Shown piece by piece: positions 1 to 5,426 of a stretch of DNA of 5,480 nucleotides. This stretch comes from Spirochaetaceae bacterium (GTDB lineage: Bacteria > Spirochaetota > Spirochaetia > WRBN01). Position numbers and translations under genes: made by a program. Under the pieces are notes generated by a model that was not told the DNA's origin, made no database searches, and saw only the letters and a list, made by a program, of their open reading frames with translations. The stretch is from contig JAHHUI010000079.1 of assembly GCA_020024055.1 (NCBI GenBank), positions 1 to 5,480 on the forward strand. The letters are read 5' to 3'. Within the stretch, counting starts at the first letter, position 1. Each line of letters starts with the position of its first letter.

Positions 1-83
1 GATTTTTATCTCATAAAAAATATATTCATATTTAAATAATAATATTATCAATAAATAGATAGAGAATATAGCGAAAAAGAAAA

Positions 84-584
84 ATGATAATAATGGTAAA
101 CTATTGCATAGGATTTTTACGTTCTAAAGGCAATGATTTTCAAAACCAGGGTTATAACTTTATTGTTAATCATAAAGATCAGGTTAATGATTCTCGTGGA
201 ATTTGGATAAATCATGAAAATATTATTCAAACAACAATTTACCTTGCCGTGAGGCAGTGTATAGAAGCAACCTGGATTAATGATCGTGACCAGTTTCTCT
301 ACCCCAATGACAGATGGAAAATAGACACGGAATTTCAATCAGACTGTTTAATTTATACACTATTTCATGGGCAAAATCGTCTTTCCTGCGAGCATGGCAT
401 CAATCATTGGATTCCGTTCACAGAAGATCAAGTTGCTTGCAAAAAATCATTTGCATCACATTTCATGTCAGATTTTTTAAATGGTAAAATTAAAGTGATT
501 AATAATGATTTATTTTCTGAAGATGAAAAACATAAAAAATTATTATGTCACAAGAGGCACAAGAGGTGTATGATTCAGGCTTAA
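84..584 (+). pseudogene. C-terminal remnant (part 1) of a putative restriction-modification DNA methyltransferase
   Basis: The 166 residues read like the C-terminal region of large Eco57I-like or related restriction-modification adenine methyltransferases. The recognisable run is GFLRSKGNDFQNQGYNF near the start, then ATWINDRDQFLYPNDRW (about residues 63-79), EFQSDCLIYTLFH and GINHWIPFTEDQV. I recognise this from memory of the family, so the exact subfamily is uncertain. No SAM-binding motif or NPPY catalytic motif is present, so this piece cannot act as a methyltransferase. It opens inside the domain at ATG 84 with no good Shine-Dalgarno sequence, and there is an in-frame TAG at 69-71. The N-terminal majority of the gene is therefore missing or lies out of frame upstream. 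The meaningful sequence ends near residue 151, and the last residues (LLCHKRHKRCMIQA) are out-of-frame reading after the A6 run at 534-539. The sequence is AT-rich, unlike the genes downstream. Confidence 0.6.
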
Positions 585-799
585 AGTTATGGAAATATTA
601 TCATGAACAAAAAGATGCTTTGACTGATGCTTCTTTCTATGATATTCGCAAGTATTTTCAGGGGGAAACAAATGGTAGAATGAACACTAAATCAGATGAT
701 GAAGTTTATATGAGACTGATAGATGATTTAAGGAGTAAAATGAAAATTCTTTCTCAAAAAATTGAGCCCAAAGTTTATGAATATGGGTTTTTAAAATAG
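545..799 (+). pseudogene. C-terminal remnant (part 2) of the same restriction-modification gene, after a frameshift
   Basis: The 84 residues continue the family alignment of the preceding fragment: SQEAQEVYDSGLKLWKYYH, then ASFYDIRKYFQG, GRMNTKSDDEVY, and the terminal KVYEYGFLK, which is the usual C-terminus of these proteins. It overlaps part 1 by 40 bases in another frame. Adding one base to the A6 run at 534-539 fuses the two into HKKIIMSQEAQEVYDSG, a plausible uninterrupted sequence, so a single-base loss is the simplest explanation. ATG 545 need not be a genuine start, since no ribosome binding site precedes it. It could instead be a free-standing small protein, but the match to a protein C-terminus argues against that. 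The stop lies 30 bases before rsmD. Confidence 0.6.
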
Positions 800-820
800 G
801 AAAGTTTTTTATGATTGAAC

Positions 821-825
821 GGAGG
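821..825 (+). promoter_or_regulatory. Ribosome binding site of rsmD
   Basis: GGAGG sits four bases before ATG 830 and fixes that start. An in-frame TTG at 815 lies upstream of this Shine-Dalgarno sequence and would add five residues (MNGGN) before the conserved MRITSGKYRG, so it is rejected as the start. Confidence 0.75.
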
Positions 826-829
826 AAAT

Positions 830-1363
830 ATGCGTATCACCTCAGGGAAATATCGCGGCCTGCGTGTGCAATGCCCTCCTGGTGAGATTCGCCCGGCGAT
901 GGATCGCATGCGCGAGAGCATGTTTGCCATTTTGGGTAATATGCAAGAATGTAGTTTTCTCGATCTTTTTGCCGGCTCAGGCATTATGGCATTAGAGGCA
1001 GCCAGTCGCGGGGCAAAGAAATTGTACTTGGTGGAAAAAGATAAAAGAAAATCGAAAACGCTGTATACCAATATGAAGATTGCCCAAGAAGCTGAAGTGC
1101 AGATTCGCATGATGGATGTGCAACGTTTCATTCGTGCTCTGCCTTGTGCTTTCGATTTTATTCATCTTGACCCGCCTTTTCCCTTTCCCAATAAAGAATT
1201 GCTTCTTGATATTTTGGGCTGCGATCCACAGATGTCAAAAGAAACGCTGATTACGATACATTATCCGAAAGAGGATGATTTAGGCGAGAAAATAGGAAAT
1301 TTGCAGCGCTGCAATCTGCGCCAATATGGGCGCTCATTTTTGGGTTTTTATCGCAAAATGTGA
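830..1363 (+). CDS. rsmD: 16S rRNA (guanine(966)-N(2))-methyltransferase RsmD
   Basis: This enzyme uses S-adenosylmethionine to methylate the N2 of G966 in 16S rRNA during assembly of the 30S subunit, in the cytoplasm. The 177 residues match the usual family length. Visible landmarks in order are the N-terminal MRITSGKYRG signature, RPAMDRMRES (about residues 22-31), the SAM-binding motif I LDLFAGSGIMALEAASRGA (about 44-62), the acidic VEKD that contacts SAM ribose, and the catalytic motif DPPF (about 114-117). The start is ATG 830, preceded by GGAGG. The IRPAMDRMRES wording resembles spirochaete homologues, which is a recollection rather than a search result. It is the only clear housekeeping protein gene in the window and marks the boundary between the AT-rich remnant upstream and the glycan locus downstream. 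Its own promoter is not obvious. Confidence 0.95.
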   Translation: MRITSGKYRGLRVQCPPGEIRPAMDRMRESMFAILGNMQECSFLDLFAGSGIMALEAASRGAKKLYLVEKDKRKSKTLYTNMKIAQEAEVQIRMMDVQRFIRALPCAFDFIHLDPPFPFPNKELLLDILGCDPQMSKETLITIHYPKEDDLGEKIGNLQRCNLRQYGRSFLGFYRKM

Positions 1364-1384
1364 GCAAGTACTTGCAATTTTTTT
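1364..1384 (+). terminator. Possible weak intrinsic terminator after rsmD
   Basis: Directly after the rsmD stop lies a perfect 12-base palindrome, GCAAGTACTTGC (1364-1375), then AA and seven Ts (1378-1384). Allowing a four-base loop, the stem is only four base pairs, so any terminator is weak. The element also overlaps the -35 box proposed for the tRNA promoter. Confidence 0.35.
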
Positions 1385-1400
1385 CTTATTATGCTAACAT
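1372..1400 (+). promoter_or_regulatory. Sigma-70-type promoter for tRNA-Ile
   Basis: TTGCAA (1372-1377) and TAACAT (1395-1400) are separated by exactly 17 bases, and the -10 box is preceded by an extended TGC (1392-1394). Transcription would start about 1406-1408, roughly ten bases before the mature tRNA. Each hexamer matches consensus at four of six positions. With no terminator visible after the tRNA, this promoter may also drive the glycosyltransferase genes. Confidence 0.6.
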
Positions 1401-1416
1401 GCATGTGATTGTTTTT

Positions 1417-1490
1417 GGGCTCGTAGCTCAGTTGGTTAGAGCACTGCTCTGATAAGGCAGGGGTCATAAGTTCAAGTCTTATCGAGCCCA
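1417..1490 (+). tRNA. tRNA-Ile (anticodon GAT)
   Basis: A complete 74-base cloverleaf is visible. The acceptor stem GGGCTCG (1417-1423) pairs with CGAGCCC (1483-1489), followed by discriminator A at 1490. The D stem is GCTC/GAGC (1426-1429 with 1439-1442). The anticodon stem CTGCT/GGCAG encloses loop CTGATAA with anticodon GAT at 1451-1453. The T stem ATAAG/CTTAT encloses TTCAAGT. The 3' CCA is not encoded. It decodes AUC and AUU. It stands outside an rRNA operon, between rsmD and the glycosyltransferase cluster, and ends 40 bases before the first glycosyltransferase. Confidence 0.98.
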
Positions 1491-1530
1491 GTTCGTGTGT
1501 TTCAATCAATTATGAAAAAAGAGGAAAAAA

Positions 1531-2475
1531 ATGATTCCGAAAGTTATTCACTTTTTTCATAATCACGATTTTTTCCAAAAACAGCACTCTCCGCAGTCCG
1601 CAGTATCCATGTGCCTGGCCACGTGGCGGCAATATCTGCCCGATTATGAGATTCGCCTGTGGCATGATCGCATGCCTGAATTTCAGGAAATGCTGGCCTC
1701 TTCGCGCTATCTGCGCGAATGTTACGATCGTAAAATCTGGGCCGCGGTGGCCGACTATGTGCGCGCCTGGGTGCTGCATCGCTATGGCGGTATTTATCTG
1801 GACACAGATATTTACCTTTTTCGCAATTTTTACAAAATGCTGCAGCATGATTTTTTTGTGATGGGTGGGCCTGTGCCCTCACGCAGGCAGGCGCCTTTTT
1901 TATGGCATGTCGAGCCAGCCATTCTGGGGGCAAAGGCAGGGCATATTGTTTTGAAAAAAGCCCTGGAAATTTATGAAGGAAATGAGCTGTTCAAAAGACC
2001 TTTGTGGATTGCCAATCAGGTTTTTTCTTTGGCCATTCTGCGTGCCAAAAATGACTTTGGCAGCGGCCCTATTCAGAAGGCAGATGCACACGATCATCAG
2101 ATAATCTGCCCGGATATGCTGTGCAGCAGTCTGGACAAAAATGAAAGCGCATTTGATGAGGAGCTGAATCTGATGATTTATCCGCCGGCAATGATGGAGC
2201 AGGGTGCACAGATTATGCGCATCAAGGGCCGTTGGTTTATGATGCCCAGCATTAATTTTTCGCATGATGTATACACTTTCCAGGGGGTTTTGGCCTATCA
2301 TTTATGCCAAAATTCCTGGAATAAAAATCTGTATTATTTAGAGACTAAACATCTGCAGGGAATGGCTAAATGGCTGAAAATAATGCAGATTTGGCTCTCT
2401 TTTCCCTCTCTGGTAAATGTGAAAAGGCAAATTAAAACCAGTATTGCGCGCCTGGCCGGAGAGATATTTTTTTAA
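1531..2475 (+). CDS. Family 32-type glycosyltransferase, paralogue 1
   Basis: This is a predicted cytoplasmic glycosyltransferase of the GT32 / DXD-sugar-binding type (Och1-like, COG3774). It would transfer a sugar from a nucleotide-sugar donor onto a surface oligosaccharide; donor and acceptor cannot be read from the sequence. Its 314 residues open with IPKVIHFFHNHDFF, followed by LPDYEIRLWHD (36-46), ADYVRAWVL and GGIYLDTD, with the metal- and nucleotide-binding DTD at 91-93. Further on are WHVEPA (125-130) and the C-terminal AYHLCQNSW (255-263), a block shared with its neighbours. No signal peptide or membrane span is apparent. ATG 1531 is preceded by AAGAGG with suitable spacing. It lies 40 bases after the tRNA with no terminator between and is the first of three tandem paralogues. 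Confidence 0.9.
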   Translation: MIPKVIHFFHNHDFFQKQHSPQSAVSMCLATWRQYLPDYEIRLWHDRMPEFQEMLASSRYLRECYDRKIWAAVADYVRAWVLHRYGGIYLDTDIYLFRNFYKMLQHDFFVMGGPVPSRRQAPFLWHVEPAILGAKAGHIVLKKALEIYEGNELFKRPLWIANQVFSLAILRAKNDFGSGPIQKADAHDHQIICPDMLCSSLDKNESAFDEELNLMIYPPAMMEQGAQIMRIKGRWFMMPSINFSHDVYTFQGVLAYHLCQNSWNKNLYYLETKHLQGMAKWLKIMQIWLSFPSLVNVKRQIKTSIARLAGEIFF

Positions 2476-2541
2476 ATTTGCAATGTAAAAGCATTAAGTT
2501 GTTTCACAATTTTTTTATGTGTTTCACGGAAGGGGGCGGCA

Positions 2542-3480
2542 GTGATACCAAAAATAATTCATTTTTTTCATAATAAAGACTTTGTTGAAAATATGCCTGC
2601 CTATGGAAATATGGTGAATCGCTGCTATGCCACATGGAAATATTATCTGCCTGATTATGAATTGCGCCTGTGGCATGATGAGCTGCCGGAATTTCAGGAT
2701 ATGCTCTCTTCCAGTGCCTATCTGCGCGATGTGTATGAAAAGAAAATCTGGGCTGTGGTGGCCGACTATGTGCGCGCCTTTGTGGTCTCTCGCCATGGGG
2801 GAATTTATTTGGACACCGATGTGTATTTATTTCAGAATATTGATCATCTGCTGAAAAATCAGTTTTTCACATTCAGCATGCCCGTGGATGAAAACAATGA
2901 ATTGGCCTGGCATGTCGAGCCGGCTTTTTTCGGTGCGGTGGCCAATCATGCTGTTGTGAATGAAGTCTTGAAAATTTATGACAGCGGCGAGATATACAAT
3001 ATGCCCGTGTGGCTGGCCAATGATATTTTTGCCATGGCTATTCTTCGCGCCAAGGGCGATTTTTCCGATGGCCTGATTCGTCCGGCCAAGCAGGAGCAGT
3101 ATGAAAGCGGACAAAGGGGTGATTTCCTGAGTGCGCAGCTGATTGACGCAGAAATTTGCCGCCTGGATGATGCGGGCATCACTTTGTATCCGCGGCATAT
3201 GCTGGGTGAGGGAGGCGCTGTGGGAAAATTTGACAAGAGATGGTTTCTCATTTCGCCGCCGGCTTTGCCGCGCAAGCTGAAACATAATCCGGATATATTT
3301 TCTATGCAGGATGTGGTGGCTTATCATATCTGCGGCAATTCATGGAAGGCAGCTGTGCCCTATATGGAAACGAAAAATCTTCAGGGGGTTGCTCGGCTGA
3401 AGGCTCTGTGCATCAGTGCTTTCAAAAATATGGCCGCCCGCATCAAGCAAATTGCGCGCACAAAAATTAAGAATATGTAA
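2542..3480 (+). CDS. Family 32-type glycosyltransferase, paralogue 2
   Basis: This is the second copy in the tandem array, 312 residues, with the same order of blocks as paralogue 1: IPKIIHFFHNKDF at the N-terminus, LPDYELRLWHD, VADYVRAFVV, GGIYLDTD with DTD at 91-93, WHVEPA (123-128) and AYHICGNSW (260-268). The start is GTG 2542, chosen because it aligns residue for residue with paralogue 1 and follows a purine-rich GGAAGGGGG site (2528-2536). Relative to paralogue 1 the middle third is more diverged and slightly longer (around RPAKQEQYESGQRG). That is where acceptor specificity would be expected to differ, which is inference. The C-terminal tail is basic and could hold the protein to the inner membrane. 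The gap after paralogue 1 is 66 AT-rich bases with no convincing promoter, and only 14 bases separate it from paralogue 3. Confidence 0.9.
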   Translation: MIPKIIHFFHNKDFVENMPAYGNMVNRCYATWKYYLPDYELRLWHDELPEFQDMLSSSAYLRDVYEKKIWAVVADYVRAFVVSRHGGIYLDTDVYLFQNIDHLLKNQFFTFSMPVDENNELAWHVEPAFFGAVANHAVVNEVLKIYDSGEIYNMPVWLANDIFAMAILRAKGDFSDGLIRPAKQEQYESGQRGDFLSAQLIDAEICRLDDAGITLYPRHMLGEGGAVGKFDKRWFLISPPALPRKLKHNPDIFSMQDVVAYHICGNSWKAAVPYMETKNLQGVARLKALCISAFKNMAARIKQIARTKIKNM

Positions 3481-3487
3481 AAGGAGG
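3481..3487 (+). promoter_or_regulatory. Ribosome binding site deciding the start of paralogue 3
   Basis: AAGGAGG begins immediately after the TAA of paralogue 2 and lies seven bases before TTG 3495. Two in-frame GTG codons (3510 and 3516) would match the paralogues' N-termini better but are 22 and 28 bases away from this site. Confidence 0.7.
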
Positions 3488-3494
3488 CAGGCTG

Positions 3495-4430
3495 TTGACA
3501 TCTTCAGGCGTGAGAGTGATACCGCCCATGATACATATTTTTTACCAGAAGGATTTTCTCGAGCATCCCCAGCACTATCCCCAGGCACAAAGAGCCCTGG
3601 AAAGCTGGAAGCGCTATTTGCCTGAATGTAAAATCACCCTTTGGCATGACGGATTGCCTGAATTTCAGCAGATGCTCAAGAGCTCACGCTATCTGCGCGA
3701 ATGCTATCGCTATCGCCTGTGGCCCCAGGTGGCCGACTATGTGCGTGCCTGGGTGCTATTTTATTATGGCGGTATTTATCTGGACACAGATATGGTGCTG
3801 CTGCGCAATTGTGAATTTCTGCGCACAGATTCTTTTTTCATTTTTTCTGTGAAATTGCCGCGCGAAAAAGAGCTTAAACGCCCTGAATTTTTGCCCAAGG
3901 ATGATTTTGTGAGTGACCCGGGAATGGTGGGCAGCGTGATGGGCCATCCTGTCTTGGGTGAAGTGCTGACTATTTACAACGGAGAAGAATTGTTCCGTTC
4001 ACGCATATGGATGGCCAATAGTATTTTTTTAGTAGGCCTTTTGCGCGTGGCCGCTCAGCTAGACCCTTCTTTGATTGCTACAGGCAGTTTTCGTGAAGAC
4101 ACTTTAGATCTGCGTGTTTCCCGTCGCAGCAACCTTTTTAAATATGCCAGTGCCACCAGCCAGGCCCTGATTTCCGGGCAAAATCATATCTCTTTGCAGG
4201 GAAAATATATTATTTACAGTGATAAATGTCTTTCTGTCTGTGACGACGAGGAGACAATGCGCAGAAAGTCTGATCATCCCGCCTGTTATGCCTGGCATAT
4301 CTGCCGCCGCACTTGGGATACTTTTAAAACCCGTGCCTTTGTCTTGAACAAACATCGCTCGCGCCTGCGTTTGCGCTTGGCAATGATAGGTGCAGGCATG
4401 AAAGATAAAATTCTGTGTGTGAGGGATTAG
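3495..4430 (+). CDS. Family 32-type glycosyltransferase, paralogue 3
   Basis: This is the third and most diverged tandem copy, 311 residues from TTG 3495. That start is favoured by the near-perfect AAGGAGG upstream. It adds seven residues (MTSSGVR) relative to GTG 3516, whose position matches the starts of paralogues 1 and 2. The blocks are MIHIFYQKDF, LPECKITLWHD, VADYVRAWVL, GGIYLDTD (DTD at 97-99) and AWHICRRTW (266-274). The WHVEPA motif of the other two is replaced by a charged insertion (around PREKELKRPEFLPKDD) followed by DPGMVGS, which suggests a different acceptor or donor sugar. The C-terminus is rich in arginine and lysine, compatible with peripheral membrane association. It ends MKDKILCVRD, whose first four residues repeat the start of the next gene. 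The sialyltransferase begins 44 bases downstream. Confidence 0.88.
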   Translation: MTSSGVRVIPPMIHIFYQKDFLEHPQHYPQAQRALESWKRYLPECKITLWHDGLPEFQQMLKSSRYLRECYRYRLWPQVADYVRAWVLFYYGGIYLDTDMVLLRNCEFLRTDSFFIFSVKLPREKELKRPEFLPKDDFVSDPGMVGSVMGHPVLGEVLTIYNGEELFRSRIWMANSIFLVGLLRVAAQLDPSLIATGSFREDTLDLRVSRRSNLFKYASATSQALISGQNHISLQGKYIIYSDKCLSVCDDEETMRRKSDHPACYAWHICRRTWDTFKTRAFVLNKHRSRLRLRLAMIGAGMKDKILCVRD

Positions 4431-4474
4431 ATAATATGGGATTAACCCCGGCTTTTTAGGGAGAAGGAGAAAGC

Positions 4475-5390
4475 ATGAAAGATAAACCGATTGTGATAGC
4501 GGGGAACGGGCCGTCTCTGGCCCAGATTGACTATCGGCGGCTACCCGCGGATTTCGATGTGTTTCGCTGCAATCAATTTTATTTCGAGGATAAATATTTT
4601 CTCGGACGGCGTGTCACCGGCGCCTTTTTAAACCCCAGTGTGGCTAAAAATCAATATTTCACCCTGAGAATGCTGCACGATACAGGCGAGTATCATATTC
4701 ACGAGAAATACTGTGCCTGCGTCAGTGCCACATGGGAAGAAGAGGAAGATTTTCCAGCAGTGAAGAATACTTTTTTCTTTTTACAATCTTTGCCGCAATT
4801 TCACGAATTGCAGAAATTTCTGTGGGTATATCATATGCAAAGCTTCACTTCAACAATTAATATGCTGATTACTGCTTTGGCCTTGGGCTATCGCGAGATT
4901 TATCTTGTCGGACTTGACTTTTATCAGGGGGGGGGGGGAATATGCTTTTGATTCCAATAAAAAAAACCTGGTTAAATGCCTGCCGTCAATGGGCGATGAG
5001 AGTTCTGTAGACCCCACGCATAGCAAAGATATTGATATTATGGGATTGAAGCTGGCCCAAGATATGCCGGATGTGAAATTGTACTCTCTGGTTGAGGGCA
5101 GTATTCTTGCAGATTATGTGAGTCTGGCGTCGATCGTGAATAAAAACCCGATGCAGATTGAAGACAAGGCTCCCGATGCTTTGAAGGATTTTGCCGATTT
5201 GCCCCCGCGCCCAAGCAGAACTTTCGGCCCGGTGCGCAAATTTGTTGATAAGTATGATTTATGGCCCGAATATGAAAAATTAAAAGATAATATCTATATG
5301 CACGCGCTGTATGATCTGATAGACTTGATAAAAATGACTCCTTTAGTGCTTAAAAAGATTCTCTTTCGCCCGCGCAGAAAGAAAACCTAG
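4475..5390 (+). CDS. CstII-like GT42 sialyltransferase, phase-variable, OFF in this sequence
   Basis: GT42 enzymes transfer sialic acid from CMP-Neu5Ac to the end of surface glycans (alpha-2,3 and sometimes alpha-2,8). Similarity to Campylobacter CstII is strong from memory: IAGNGPSLAQIDYRRLP for CMP binding, DFDVFRCNQFYFEDKY with N33 and N53 matching CstII N31 and N51, and ALGYREIYLVGLDFYQ. A 12-G run (4927-4938) shifts the frame, giving a 158-residue product ending at TGA 4949-4951. With 11 G the frame continues to TAG 5388-5390 for 304 residues, near the roughly 290 of CstII. In that form Y150, Y156 and H182 match CstII Y156, Y162 and the catalytic base H188 with identical spacing. The C-terminus carries the NIY block and a basic membrane-associating tail. 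CstII R129 aligns with S123 here. The start ATG 4475 follows AAGGAG. Linkage specificity cannot be read from the sequence. Confidence 0.92.
4927..4938 (+). repeat. Poly-G (G12) slippage tract, phase-variation switch
   Basis: Twelve consecutive Gs lie inside the GT42 reading frame, directly after the DFYQ codons. Eleven Gs (also 8 or 14) keep the frame open to 5390; twelve give an early TGA. Homopolymeric G runs of this length are known contingency switches in Campylobacter, Helicobacter, Neisseria and Treponema. Confidence 0.9.
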
Positions 5391-5426
5391 GTCTGTGCAA
5401 GCTATCAGGAAAAAGGGGAGAAGATC

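Noticed and set aside
811..830. Alternative rsmD starts at ATG 811 or TTG 815
   Set aside because: ATG 811 is in another frame and TTG 815 lies upstream of the Shine-Dalgarno sequence; ATG 830 gives the family N-terminus MRITSGKYRG.
2476..2541. Promoter between GT32 paralogues 1 and 2 using TTGCAA at 2478-2483
   Set aside because: The nearest plausible -10 (CACAAT at 2505-2510) would need a 21-base spacer, so it is unsupported.
1646..3852. Similar short open frames inside each GT32 gene (1646-1861, 2627-2854, 3646-3852), all sharing an FIWT-like stretch
   Set aside because: They occupy the same shifted frame of the conserved DTD core in each paralogue, so their similarity follows from the paralogy; none has a convincing ribosome binding site.
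775..4355. Open frames on the minus strand opposite rsmD and the glycosyltransferases
   Set aside because: All lie opposite well-supported genes, show no recognisable family and mirror the composition of the sense genes.
4927..4938. G12 as a plain sequencing or assembly error of an 11-G gene
   Set aside because: It cannot be excluded, but a run of 11-12 Gs at a phase-variation-prone gene type is biologically meaningful whichever length is the consensus.
4905..5390. Independent 161-residue protein starting at TTG 4905
   Set aside because: There is no ribosome binding site, and it is the catalytic C-terminal half of the GT42 enzyme displaced by the G tract.
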